This document shows positions 35,565 through 45,121 of a DNA stretch of 64,000 nt, one piece after another. A model generated the notes under the pieces. The model had not been told where the DNA came from, searched no databases, and saw only the letters and a program-made list of their open reading frames with translations. The translations under genes were made by a program, and so were the position numbers. Where the stretch lies: assembly GCA_963820095.1 (NCBI GenBank), contig CAWFZA010000016.1:14211-78210 (forward strand), given 5' to 3'. Source of the DNA: Roseiarcus sp963820095. Lineage in GTDB: Bacteria > Pseudomonadota > Alphaproteobacteria > Rhizobiales > Beijerinckiaceae. Within the stretch, counting starts at the first letter, position 1, and every line of letters starts with the position of its first letter.

Positions 35565-36647
35565 ATGTCGGATCTTGCCGCCCTTGAACGGGAGACGCTC
35601 GCCGCGATTGACGGCGCTGGCGATGAAAGCGCGCTTGAGGCTGCGCGCGTCGCCGCGCTCGGCAAGAAGGGATCGATTTCCGCGCTCCTCGCCACGCTCG
35701 GCAAGCTTGCGCCGGACGAGCGCAAAGCGCGGGGCGCGGCCATCAATGCGCTCAAGGATCAGGTCACGGAAGCGCTTGTCACGCGACGCACGGTGCTCAA
35801 GCGCGCCGCGCTCGAGACGCAGCTGAAGCGCGAGGCGGTCGACGTCACGCTGCCGGTCCCCCTGCCCGGCGTCGAGACCGGGCGCATCCATCCGATCAGC
35901 CAGGTGATGGACGAGATTGTTGCGATCTTCGCCGAGATGGGCTTCTCCGTCGCCGAAGGGCCGGACATCGAGAGCGACGACTATAACTTCACCAAGCTTA
36001 ACTTCCCGCCCGGACATCCGGCGCGCGACATGCACGACACGTTCTTCCTCGAGCCTGATGACAAGGGCGAGCGGAAGGTTTTGCGCACCCACACGAGTCC
36101 GGTGCAGGTGCGCACGATGCTGAACCAAAAGCCGCCGATCCGGGTCATTTGCCCCGGACGCACCTATCGGCGCGACGCCGACCAGACCCATACGCCGATG
36201 TTTCACCAGATCGAGGGCCTGGTCGTCGACGATCGCGCGACGCTCGCCAACCTCAAATGGGTGTTGGAGGAATTCTTCAACGCCTTCTTCGAGGCGCCCC
36301 ACGTCGGCATACGGTTTCGCCCGAGCTTTTTTCCTTTCACGTCACCCTCGCTCGAGGTCGACATCCAGTGCCGCCGTTCGGGCGGGGAAATACGGATCGG
36401 CGAGGGCGAGGATTGGCTCGAAGTGCTCGGCTGCGGCATGGTCCATCCCAACGTGCTGACCAATTGCGGCATCGACCCGGAGGTCTATCAGGGCTTCGCC
36501 TGGGGCATCGGCCTCGACCGTTTGGCGATGCTCAAATACGGCCTGCCGGATCTGCGCGACTTCTTCGACGCGGACCTGCGCTGGATCAATCACTATGGCT
36601 TCAAGCCGCTCGACGTCCCGACACTGGCCGGGGGGTTGAGCGGGTGA
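35565..36647 (+). CDS. pheS: Phenylalanyl-tRNA synthetase alpha chain
   Basis: A 360-residue class II synthetase subunit. An N-terminal coiled coil binds tRNA; the catalytic core has PISQVMDEIVAIFAEMGF, FHQIEGLVVDD (motif 2 region), FRPSFFPFTSPSLEVD and motif 3 GIGLDRLAMLKYG. Length is normal and no frame break is present. pheT does not follow directly: a DUF4160/DUF2442 pair occupies the 550 bases between. Confidence 0.97.
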   Translation: MSDLAALERETLAAIDGAGDESALEAARVAALGKKGSISALLATLGKLAPDERKARGAAINALKDQVTEALVTRRTVLKRAALETQLKREAVDVTLPVPLPGVETGRIHPISQVMDEIVAIFAEMGFSVAEGPDIESDDYNFTKLNFPPGHPARDMHDTFFLEPDDKGERKVLRTHTSPVQVRTMLNQKPPIRVICPGRTYRRDADQTHTPMFHQIEGLVVDDRATLANLKWVLEEFFNAFFEAPHVGIRFRPSFFPFTSPSLEVDIQCRRSGGEIRIGEGEDWLEVLGCGMVHPNVLTNCGIDPEVYQGFAWGIGLDRLAMLKYGLPDLRDFFDADLRWINHYGFKPLDVPTLAGGLSG

Positions 36648-36651
36648 ACGG

Positions 36652-36888
36652 ATGCCGACGCTTTTGCGATGGAACGGATATCGCTTTTTCTTCTATTCTG
36701 CCGACGGCGATGAGCCCCCGCACGTTCACGTGGTTAGGGGAGAACACGAAGCGAAGGTCTGGTTGAGCGACTGCTCGGTCGCGATCAACCTCGGCTTTCC
36801 TGCCCGTGACCTTGGGGATGCTATTCGGAAGATCCGCGAAGAGCACGACGCGTTCCTAGAGGCTTGGAATGACTATTTTGCAGATTGA
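36652..36888 (+). CDS. DUF4160 small protein (putative toxin-like partner)
   Basis: A 78-residue protein: MPTLLRWNGYRFFFYSADGDE, PPHVHVVRGEHEAKVWL and EEHDAFLEAWNDYF are the DUF4160 pattern, with the invariant E-P-P-H-x-H histidines. Family members nearly always pair with DUF2442, as here, and the pair has been discussed as a toxin-antitoxin-like module; activity is not proven. It starts 4 bases after pheS. Confidence 0.9.
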   Translation: MPTLLRWNGYRFFFYSADGDEPPHVHVVRGEHEAKVWLSDCSVAINLGFPARDLGDAIRKIREEHDAFLEAWNDYFAD

Positions 36889-37140
36889 AGTTGAAGACGC
36901 GCAGCCCCTCGCCGCTGAATGCGATGATCGTCACCTCACCGTGACCCTCGCTGACGGCCGTGTGCTCCGAGACTCCCCTCTGGTGGTATCCGCGGCTCCT
37001 GGCCGCGACGGCCGAACAGAAGTCGCGAGTTCGAGCTTTCCCCGCTCGGCATCCATTGGCCTGAGATCGACGAGGACATCAGCGTCGCGAGCATGCTGCG
37101 TGGGGCGAAAGCGCCAGGCGCGACCGAACCTGACCTGTGA
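36869..37140 (+). CDS. DUF2442 small protein, two frame breaks
   Basis: About 90 residues. It overlaps the end of the DUF4160 gene by 20 bases. The first part DRHLTVTLADGRVL is in one frame; one inserted base near 36975 restores PLWWYPRLLAATAEQKSR, and another near 37028 restores FELSPLGIHWPEIDEDISVA. These are DUF2442 hallmarks (LxDGR.L..PL.WYP.L, G.HWPE.DEDI). Insertions of the same type hit other genes in the window, so the gene is probably intact. Confidence 0.85.
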
Positions 37141-37198
37141 GCCAAGCTTTTGCATGCTGGATAAAGCTTGTAGGGCGCAAACCCGAACCGACTGATTT

Positions 37199-39606
37199 AT
37201 GAAATTCACCCTCTCCTGGCTCAAGGACCATCTCGACACCTCGGCGTCGCTCGCCGAGATCGTCGATGCGCTGACCCGCGTCGGCCTCGAGGTCGAGTCG
37301 GTCGAGGACCCGGCCAGAAAATACGACGGCTTTGTCGTCGCTTCGGTGATCGAAGCCAAGCCGCATCCCAACGCCGACCGCCTCAAGGTCTGCATTGTCG
37401 AGGCTGGCCATGGCCCGGTGCAGGTCGTCTGCGGCGCGCCGAACGCGCGCACCGGCATGAAGAGCGTGTTCTCGCCCGTCGGGACCTACATTCCCGGCAA
37501 GAAGCTGACGCTCGCCAAGGGCGTCATCCGCGGCGTCGAGTCGAACGGCATGCTGTGCTCGGCGGCTGAGCTCGAGCTCAGCGAGGATCACGACGGCATC
37601 CTCGAATTGCCTGACGACGCGCCGGTCGGCGTGGCTTATGCGCGATACGCTGAGCTCGACGATCCCGTCATCGACGTCGCGGTGACGCCGAACCGTCCCG
37701 ACGCGACCGGCGTCGCGGGAATTGCGCGCGATCTCGCCGCTGCCGGCGCTCGGCAAGCTGAAAACGCCGGCGCCGAAATCTTACGAAGGCGTATTCGACT
37801 GCCCGACCCACGTGCATCTCGATTTCGCCCCCGCCGACAAGCATCTCTGCCCGGCCTTCGCCTTGCGGCTGGTCCGCGGCGTGACCAATGGGCCATCGCC
37901 CGAGTGGATGCAGAAGCGGCTGACGGGCGATTGGCTTGAGGCCGATCAGCGCGCTTGTCGACATCACCAATTACATCACCTTCGACCGCGGGCGCCCGCT
38001 GCACGTGTTCGACTTCGCCAAGGTCGCCGGGGATCTGACAGTCCGCCGCGCTCGCATCGGCGAGAGCGTGCAGGCCCTCGACGGCAAGACTTACGCGCTC
38101 GACGACAGCATGGTCGTCATCGCGGACAAGAACGGCGTCGAATCGATCGCCGGAATCATGGGCGGCGAGCATTCCGGCTGCGACGAGACGACCCGCGACG
38201 TTCTGATCGAGAGCGCGCTCTGGGACCCGACCAACATCGCCCAGACCGGACGAAAGCTCGGGATCATGACCGACGCGCGCTATCGCTTCGAGCGCGGCGT
38301 CGATCCCGATTTCTGCGTGCCCGGTTGCGATCTCGCGACCGAGCTCGTGCTCTCGATCTGCGGCGGCGAGCCCTCGCGGATGATCGTGGCGGGAAACCCA
38401 TCAGCGCCGCGGCGGCAGATCCCCTTCCCCTATAGCGAGGTCAAGCGGCTGCTCGGCGTCGATATTCCGCGTGAGGAAGGCGAGGCGATCCTTCTTCGGC
38501 TGGGCTTCGGGGTCGAGGACGGACATGTGCTTGTCCCCTCCTGGCGCCCCGACATTCAGGTGAAGGCCGACGTCGTGGAGCAGATCCTGCGCATCGTTGG
38601 CGTCGACCGCGCGCCGCCCACTCCCCTGCCCCGACTCGACGATGGCGTGCCGAGGCCCGTGCTGACGCTGATGCAGAAGCGTACGCGCATGGCCAAGCGC
38701 ACGCTCGCGGCGCTCGGCTCGCGCGAGGCGGTCACCTGGTCGTTCGTCTCCAAGGCCGCAGCTGAGCTGTTCGGCGGCGGCTCGCGGGCGCTCGCGCTCG
38801 CCAACCCGATCGCCGCCGACCTTTCCGACATGCGGCCGAGCCTCATTCCGGGGCTGGTCGCGGCGGCCGAACGCAATGCGCGCCGCGCGATCGCTGACGT
38901 TGCGCTGTTCGAGGTCGGGCAGGTGTTTCTCGGCGCGAACGAAAACGATCAGCGGATCGCGGCGGCTGCCGTGCGACGTGGCCGCGCGAAGGCTGGCGAG
39001 GAAGGCCGGAATTGGAGCGGCGGAGGGCTTGTCGATGTCTTCGACGCCAAGCGCGACGCGATGGCGCTTCTCTCGGCGCTCGGCGCGAACCCGAATGCGG
39101 TCCAGGTCGTCCCCGGCGGCCCGTCGTTCCTGCATCCCGGCCGGGCGGCGACCCTCCAGTTCGGGCCGAAGACGATCGTGGGATGGTTCGGGCAATTGCA
39201 TCCAAGGGCGTGCGAGGCGCTCGACGCCGAAGGCCCGATCGTCGCCTTCGAGATCACGCTCGACGCCATCCCGGCGCCCAAGACGAAACCGACCAAGACC
39301 AAGCCGAAGCTCGTCCGCTCGGACTTCATGGCCGTCGAGCGGGACCTTGCCTTCGTCGTCGGCGAGGCGGTCAGCGCGGCCGACGTCCTCAAGGCTGCGG
39401 AGAGCGCCGAACGTTCGCTCGTCGCCAAGATCGGCGTGTTCGATGTCTATCGCGGCGTAGGGGTGCCCGAAGGCGCGAAGTCGATCGCCATTCAGGTGAC
39501 CTTGCAACCGCGCGAACGCACGCTCACCGACGCCGAAATTGACGCCTCGGTATCCAGGATCGTCGCCGAGGTGGCGAAAAAGACCGGCGCTACGCTCAGG
39601 AGCTGA
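37199..39606 (+). CDS. pheT: Phenylalanyl-tRNA synthetase beta chain, two frame breaks
   Basis: About 802 residues. The N-terminal tRNA-binding domain reads KPHPNADRLKVCIVEAGHGPVQ and VCGAPNARTGM; then B3/B4 (IMGGEHSGCDETTRDVLIES), B5, the core (RDLAFVVGEAVSAADVL) and the C-terminal ferredoxin-like domain (VTLQPRERTLTDAEID). Inserted bases near 37745 and 37925 break the frame; removing an A near the second restores RAIGLRPISALVDITNY. The enzyme is essential, so these are almost surely sequence errors. Confidence 0.96.
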
Positions 39607-39610
39607 AGCC

Positions 39611-39913
39611 ATGTCCGCCCGCGCCGCGATCGCGCTTTCGCTTGCCGCTGTTGCCTGGGCTGGAGGCGTGCAGGCCCAGGACAATCCGGCCTGCGCGCAA
39701 TATCGCGAGCCCATGGCTTATAACGCCTGTCTCGCCCGGCACGGACCCAAGGCCAATGGCGTCGGCCAACTCCACGGGAGCCCGCAGCCCGGCCACGCGG
39801 GGCAGGGTCGGGTTTGGTACGGGCAGACCCACCACCGCGCCCCGACCGCGCGGCGCCATGGTCCGCAGGCCGCCCACCGCGGCCGCCTGCATATGGAGTT
39901 TCGCGTCCACTGA
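39611..39913 (+). CDS. Hypothetical small secreted protein
   Basis: A 100-residue ORF with a signal peptide (AIALSLAAVAWAGGVQA) starting 5 bases after pheT. The mature part has two cysteines in ACAQYREPMAYNACLARHG and then a histidine- and arginine-rich tail. No family recognised. The first 50 residues look natural; the tail could be affected by a frame error. Confidence 0.6.
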   Translation: MSARAAIALSLAAVAWAGGVQAQDNPACAQYREPMAYNACLARHGPKANGVGQLHGSPQPGHAGQGRVWYGQTHHRAPTARRHGPQAAHRGRLHMEFRVH

Positions 39914-40335
39914 GTTAGGCATAAGATGTGAGCGCGACGCCCGAGCCCGCGGAAAATAGCACAGGCGTCGCGCTCGTCCTCGCGCCGTGGGAGATCAGCG
40001 CAAGGGCCGCACTTCGCACCCAGCCCCAAGGCGCGGTTGCGCGGGATTATCAATCTCCGGTAGCCGATCGCTTGCGACCGGACCCTTTACGCTTCGGGCG
40101 GACAGAGGACCCAACCGGACAGTTTTCAAGTAGACGATTGCGTGGTCCCCGGCTGTGACCGCCGTCACAATGTGATCGGAAAAATGCTAATACACTGCAA
40201 TTCACGGAAAAGTCCGCCCGTACTTACACTTAACCTCTCCACATTTATGTCGGGCCAAAGCCGTTGCAGCAGGGGCAAAAGACTTGACGTCAGGACCGGC
40301 GTCCGCCACCGTCGCCGGGGTCCTGGCGGCGGAAG
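39914..40335. other. Non-coding gap with hairpin and Crp site
   Basis: A 422-base gap between the pheT operon and the tandem Crp genes. A 12-base perfect inverted repeat GAGCGCGACGCC (39930-39941) / GGCGTCGCGCTC (39964-39975) may end the pheT transcript, though no T-run follows. A perfect Crp-type site lies at 40154 with a further TGTGA half-site at 40171. No ORF of note. Confidence 0.5.
40154..40169. promoter_or_regulatory. Perfect Crp-type site upstream of tandem Crp genes
   Basis: TGTGACCGCCGTCACA, both arms matching TGTGA/TCACA with a 6-base spacer, 166 bases before the first Crp-like start. It suggests autoregulation by one of the two Crp-like proteins or control by a global Crp. Confidence 0.6.
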
Positions 40336-40887
40336 ATGGTCATAGACTCGCTTTCAATCCATCCTTGCTTCAAAACGCTCGACCCGGAATCGTGCCAGGA
40401 TCTCGATCGCCAATGTACTTGGCTCAAGACGCCGGCTGGAGCTTGGGTCCCTGGCCAGGCGGAGAGCGACGGCGACGTCTATTTTGTTCTGGCCGGCCGG
40501 CTGAGGATTGCGGCCCACGTGACGCGGCAAGAAGTTATTTCGTCCGAGATCGAGGCGGGTTCCTTCTTTGGCGAATTGAGCGCCCTCGACGGCGTCCCAG
40601 GGTCGCTAAGCGCCTTCGCGATCGATGACTCGACGCTGGCCAGGATGCCGCGCACGGTCTTCGTCGCGACAATGTTCAACCACCGGCCGCTTGGCGAAGC
40701 GGTGATCGCCACGCTAGTCTTGCGCAATCGCGCGATGACCCGGAGGGTGGAGGCCGCCCATCTCTGCGGGGACCGCCTCGCCTCTGCCGAGGCGACACGG
40801 TCGTGGCCGGCGCAACGTCGCTTGGACATGGGCGCAGATCTCCGCCACATCGGCGCCAATCAGCGACGGGCGCGGCGATGGTCATAA
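40336..40887 (+). CDS. Crp-like protein with sensor domain only (no HTH)
   Basis: A 183-residue protein. Residues 1-138 form the cyclic-nucleotide-binding-like beta roll: HPCFKTLDPESCQDLDRQCTW, DVYFVLAGRLRIA and EAGSFFGELSALDG. This part is closely similar to the next gene. After MTRRVE the sequence leaves the family, and only about 125 bases remain before the second gene, too few for an HTH, so the DNA-binding domain is genuinely missing rather than hidden by a frame break. Its stop lies inside the start of the second gene. Confidence 0.75.
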   Translation: MVIDSLSIHPCFKTLDPESCQDLDRQCTWLKTPAGAWVPGQAESDGDVYFVLAGRLRIAAHVTRQEVISSEIEAGSFFGELSALDGVPGSLSAFAIDDSTLARMPRTVFVATMFNHRPLGEAVIATLVLRNRAMTRRVEAAHLCGDRLASAEATRSWPAQRRLDMGADLRHIGANQRRARRWS

Positions 40888-41568
40888 GCTCGCTTTCGGG
40901 GCATCCCTGCTTCAAAACGCTCGATCCGGAGCCTTGCCGGATTCTGGACCGCCACTGCACCTGGCTGAAGACAGCGGCGGGGGCTTGGGTTCTCGGTCAG
41001 ACCGCCAGCGACCGCGATGTCTATTTCGTCATGACCGGACGCCTGAGGGCGGTGTCGCACGGGGTGCGGCAGGACCTGATTTTCTCCGACATGGAGGCCG
41101 GTTCGTTCTTCGGCGAACTGGCCGCTCTCGACGGGGGCCCGCGTTCGCTCAGCGTCTTCGCGGTCAACGACTCGACAGTGGCGAAAATGCCGAGCGCGGT
41201 CTTTGTGGAGACGATGTTCACGCACCGCCCGCTGGGTGAAGCGGTCGTCGCGACCTTGGTCGCGCGCAATCGCGCAATGACCCGCCGGGTCGGCGAACTC
41301 GGGCGCGCTCGACGTTCGCAGCCGGGTGCACGCCGAGCTCCTGCGCCTCGCCCGCCCCGATCGCGAGGATCCGAAGCGCGCCATCATCCTCGCGCCGCCG
41401 AACCAGTCGGAACTCGCCTCGCGCATCAACACGCGGCGCGAAACCGTCTCGCGGGAAATCAACGCCATGGAGCGCGAAGGCCTGATCGAGCGCCGGCGCG
41501 GAGCGATTGTCATCAATGACGCGCTGAGGCTCAGCGCCCGGCTCGAGGCGACCGCGATCGGAGCGTAA
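40878..41568 (+). CDS. Crp/Fnr-family transcriptional regulator, frame break
   Basis: About 230 residues. The sensor domain repeats that of the preceding gene (HPCFKTLDPEPCRILDRHCTW, EAGSFFGELAALDG). An inserted base near 41300 separates it from the winged helix: VHAELLRLARPDREDPKRA, then QSELASRINTRRETVSREIN and GLIERRRGAIVI, the Crp-type HTH. No FNR-type N-terminal cysteine cluster is present, so cyclic nucleotide or another small effector is more likely. ATG 40878 overlaps the first gene by 10 bases. Confidence 0.85.
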
Positions 41569-41693
41569 GCGTTCCTTCGGCTCGAAAACTCCCATCTGTC
41601 GACGACCTATGGACGCCTTCCTTCCAACGCCAATCGTCCGGGTGGACGATTACGCCGGCCGCGGGCGGATAGGCAGTCGGAGCGGAGATCGGT

Positions 41694-42572
41694 TTATCGA
41701 ATGAGGAACGCGCGATTCACGTCCCAACGGCGCCAGAAATGATGAACGACAGCACTGTCGCGATGCTGACCGCCGGCCACCGCAGCCAGCCACGCCGCCG
41801 CCAGGCCGACCAGAAGTGAGCAGCCGATCATGAACGCCAAGATCACCGACGCGTGCCGAGCCTTCGCAATCGCGTCCTTCGCCTGAGCGATCACTTGATC
41901 GACACGGTGTTCCGCGTCAGGCGGGGCGAGACCAGTCCTTGCCTGAACCAGACGAACCAGATAGTCGCGATCCTCTTGCTGCATTCCTGTGTGGCCAACC
42001 GCGGTTGTGATGATCCTCGCGGCTTGGGCCCGTAGCGGCGCGTCATTCCCGACTTCGGTCGGCGCACGGTCCGATCGAAACAGCCGATCTAGTTCCAACG
42101 CCAAAAGCGGTTCGGCGCTTGCCGCGCTTGGCGCGGCCAAGTCGGCCTGTCCTGTGACCGTTCTCGAGGCCGAAAGCGTTAGAAGCCCTCCGATGAGGAT
42201 TGCGAGACCCCAAACCAGAAGGCCGTGGATGCCATCCCGAAGCTCGACCGCATCGGGTGGAGCAGCGCTCCAAACCTCCCGCAGGTGACCGGCCAAATAT
42301 CCTCCAAGCCCAAACGAAGCGAGGGACGTTAGCAGAAGCCACAGACCCGCAAGCAAGGCCAGTATCGACGATGTGTCACGCCAACTCGACGAGGGCGACG
42401 CTACCGCCAAGCCGAGACCCGATCCGAAGGAGATGAGGACAAAAGAAACTGCTGCGGCCACGATCGCCCCAGCGAAGATTGGGCTCCAATGCAAATATGC
42501 CGGGCTCCCTATGACAGGGTCCACATCCGCCAAAGGATCGTCCGGCCCTTCGGTCAGGATTCGCGGCGCCAT
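41694..42572 (-). CDS. Multi-pass membrane protein, PhnA-like hypothetical
   Basis: A 292-residue protein with a hydrophobic start (LHWSPIFAGAIVAAAVSFVLISFGSGLGLA), two more helices (about 65-90 and 115-135), a long acidic/basic middle segment and a final helix (VILAFMIGCSLLVGLAAAWLA). The W-x-x-I-x-A-G-A opening is common in a Rhizobiales membrane family of unknown role. Its ATG shares one base with the stop of the upstream 24-residue gene (TGATG), so the two are coupled. Confidence 0.75.
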   Translation of the reverse strand: MAPRILTEGPDDPLADVDPVIGSPAYLHWSPIFAGAIVAAAVSFVLISFGSGLGLAVASPSSSWRDTSSILALLAGLWLLLTSLASFGLGGYLAGHLREVWSAAPPDAVELRDGIHGLLVWGLAILIGGLLTLSASRTVTGQADLAAPSAASAEPLLALELDRLFRSDRAPTEVGNDAPLRAQAARIITTAVGHTGMQQEDRDYLVRLVQARTGLAPPDAEHRVDQVIAQAKDAIAKARHASVILAFMIGCSLLVGLAAAWLAAVAGGQHRDSAVVHHFWRRWDVNRAFLIR

Positions 42573-42646
42573 CAGCGAAGTCCCAAAAAGGAGAGAATGA
42601 ACATGATTACGACGATCAACCCAACGAGATAGATCAGACCATTCAT
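42572..42646 (-). CDS. 24-residue membrane peptide
   Basis: MNGLIYLVGLIVVIMFILSF plus LGLR: a single hydrophobic helix with a C-terminal arginine. Very similar tiny proteins occur next to membrane genes in many Alphaproteobacteria. The stop overlaps the start of the PhnA-like gene. The frame is open further upstream through the Tat-signal relic, but this ATG is well placed for a separate product. Confidence 0.6.
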   Translation of the reverse strand: MNGLIYLVGLIVVIMFILSFLGLR

Positions 42647-42848
42647 CGTCGCCTCCGCGGTGAGCCCAGTCGACTTCAATCCACTGGCGGCCGAAAAGTT
42701 CCCGTTCTGGCGACCGCGCTCCGCTGCTTCTCCGCCTCGGAGCCGGAAGACGGACCGCCAGGGCAGCGACTGCGCCCGACCGATCGCAGTTCCGCCGATC
42801 AACAGGAACGCGACGCTTCCAAGCAATTCGCGCCGATGAAGCCGCATC
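42647..42848 (-). pseudogene. Relic of a Tat-exported gluconate 2-dehydrogenase subunit 3-like gene
   Basis: An ATG at 42848 opens MRLHRRELLGSVAFLLIGGT, a twin-arginine signal typical of the small subunit of gluconate 2-dehydrogenase, followed by SLPW, also typical. The homology stops there and the frame runs on through an unrelated segment (SAASGLKSTGLTAEA) into the 24-residue peptide. I infer a 5' fragment left after deletion. Confidence 0.4.
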
Positions 42849-43102
42849 GCCCATCCCTTCGAAAAGCGGCCTACCCTAAGACAGTCCAGGATGCCGGGCA
42901 ATGAAGCTCTTTTTTTGCGTCTGCCGCCGACCCTACCTTCGGAATGAAAAGAGCAACTCAACCAAGAATGGAAGGCTTCGGTTCGCCTCGGCTTGGACGA
43001 GCCCGCGACGTTTGCGCGGCGCGGTCGCTCCAGATGGGCCCCTGCCGTTATTTGCACGAGCTCGCGAGGCCCGGTTGCATCCGCCGCGGCAAATTGGAGC
43101 CG

Positions 43103-43618
43103 CTAGCCCCCTGCCCGGTCGGCCAGCATCCGCCACCAGTGGGCGTTGGTCGCCCAGTTCCAGCCCGCGGTCGGCGATGGCGACGGCAGGAGCCAGAGGC
43201 GGGTTCGGCCGATGCGCTCTTCCTGTTCGCCAAAGCCGGCCGCGCGCTTGAGATACCGGCGCCCAGCGGTGAGGCTCGTGAACGCGAGCCACTTGGGCTC
43301 GACGGCCTTTATCTTCGCCTCGAGCGCCGCGCAGGCGTCGCGGCCGAGCGCGCCGGGCGGCAGTTCGCGGTCCATGCCGCTCACGTGCTTGGCGATGTCA
43401 GTGAGGCCAAGGCCCCATTGCGGCAGGTCGTTGTAGTCTTCCGGATTAAGCCTTCGCGGCGTCAGCCCGAAGGTGTGTAGCGCCGCCCAGAAGCGGTTCT
43501 GCGGATGGGCGTAATAGGCGCCGCGCGCCGCCGAGACGTTTCCCGCCGCCGTGCCGCAGAAGACGATCTTCAAGCCCGGCCTGATGAGATCGGGCAGGAC
43601 GTGCTGGGGCTCGTCCAT
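43103..43618 (-). CDS. mug: G/U mismatch-specific (uracil) DNA glycosylase
   Basis: A 171-residue member of the uracil-DNA glycosylase superfamily. Motif 1 is KIVFCGTAAGNVSAARG followed by YYAHPQNRFW, and motif 2 is LLPSPSPTAGWNW (usual LPNPSG.N). Mug removes uracil or ethenocytosine opposite G. The stop of the phosphomannomutase gene lies 4 bases upstream, so mug is translated from the same message. Confidence 0.9.
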   Translation of the reverse strand: MDEPQHVLPDLIRPGLKIVFCGTAAGNVSAARGAYYAHPQNRFWAALHTFGLTPRRLNPEDYNDLPQWGLGLTDIAKHVSGMDRELPPGALGRDACAALEAKIKAVEPKWLAFTSLTAGRRYLKRAAGFGEQEERIGRTRLWLLPSPSPTAGWNWATNAHWWRMLADRAGG

Positions 43619-43622
43619 CGCC

Positions 43623-45121
43623 TCAGATCGTCTGATTGTAGGCGCCGACTTCGGGGTTCTCCCGCAAGGTCCGGTCGACCGCCTCGAACATCGCGCGCAT
43701 GCGCGCTTCCGACGCCGGACTCTCGACCACGACGACCAGCTCCGGCTTGTTCGACGAGGCGCGGACCAGGCCCCACGTGCCGTCCTCCACCGTCACCCGA
43801 ACGCCGTTGACGGTGACGAGATCGCGTATCGGCTGCCCAGCGAACGGCTCGCCGCGCGCCTGCATCGCCTCGAGCCGCGCGACGACCCGGTCCGCGACCT
43901 CGTATTTGACCTCGTCGGCGCAATGGGGCGACATCGTCGGCGAGCCCCAGGTCTTCGGCAGTTCGCGATAGAGGTCGGCCATCGACTTCCCCGGATTGCG
44001 GTCCAGCATTTCGAGGATTGCGATCGCGGTGACGAAACCGTCGTCGTAGCCGCGCCCGACCGGCGCGTTGAAGAAGAAATGCCCCGATTTCTCGAAGCCG
44101 GCGAGGGCGTTCAAATCCCTGACCCGCCGCTTGATGTGCGAATGGCCGGTCTTCCAGAAGTCGACCTTGACGCCATTGGCGCGAAGCGCGGGATCGGTCG
44201 CGAACAGGCCGGTCGACTTGACGTCGACGACGAAGGTCGCGCCGTTGTGGAGCTTCGACAAATCGCGCGCCAGCATGACGCCGATCTTGTCGGCGAAGAT
44301 CTCGTGGCCCTCGTTGTCGACCACACCGCAACGGTCGCCGTCGCCGTCGAAGCCGAGCGCGAGGTCGGCGTGGCTCTCCTTCACCGCCGCCGCCATCGCA
44401 TGCAGCATCCGCATGTCCTCGGGATTGGGGTTGTAGCGGGGAAAGGTGAAGTCGAGCTCGCAGTCGAGCGGAACGACCTCGACGCCGAGGGCGCTCAGGA
44501 GCTTCGGCGCGAACGCGCCGGCCGTTCCGTTGCCGCAAGCGGCCACGACCTTGAGGGGGCGGCGGACTTCGGCCGGCTGGTCAGATCGGCAATGTAGCGA
44601 GCCGGGAAGTCGGGCACGAAGTCATAGCCGCCGCCGGCTTCCGGGCCATAGTCGCCGGCCAAAACAATGTCGCGCAGACGCGCCATCTCCTCGGGGCCAA
44701 AGGTCACCGGCCTCGCCGCGCCCATCTTGACGCCTGTCCAGCCATTGTCGTTGTGCGAGGCGGTCACCATCGCGACCGCCGGCGTGTTGAGAGCGAACTG
44801 GGCAAAATAGGCCATCGGCGTAAGCGCGAGCCCGATGTCGCGCACATGCGCGCCGCCGGCCATCAGGCCGGCGGTCAGCGCCAGCTTGATCGAGGCCGAA
44901 TAGCTGCGGAAATCGTGGCCAACCACCACCTCGCGCGGGACGCCAAGCTCTTTCAGAAGGCGCGCAAGGCCGAGCCCCAGCGCCTGGGCGCCCATGAGAT
45001 TGATCTCCTTCTCGATGAGCCAGCGCGCGTCGTACTCGCGAAAGCCCGTCGGCTTGACCATCGGCTGCGATTCAAAGGCGTAGGTGTTGGGCGAGAGCTT
45101 GGGGACAGGTTTGGGGAACAA
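43623..45121 (-). CDS. Phosphomannomutase/phosphoglucomutase, frame break
   Basis: About 500 residues. FREYDARWLIEKEINLMG opens domain 1, the catalytic phosphoserine is in VTASHNDNGWTGVKMG, the metal loop is GFDGDGDRCGV, and the sugar loop is in GFEKSGHFFFN. An apparent one-base deletion near 44560 separates ADLT from KVVAACGNGTAG. The enzyme isomerises mannose- or glucose-6- and 1-phosphates for surface polysaccharide precursors. Start at ATG 45121; ATG 45061 is an alternative. Confidence 0.93.
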
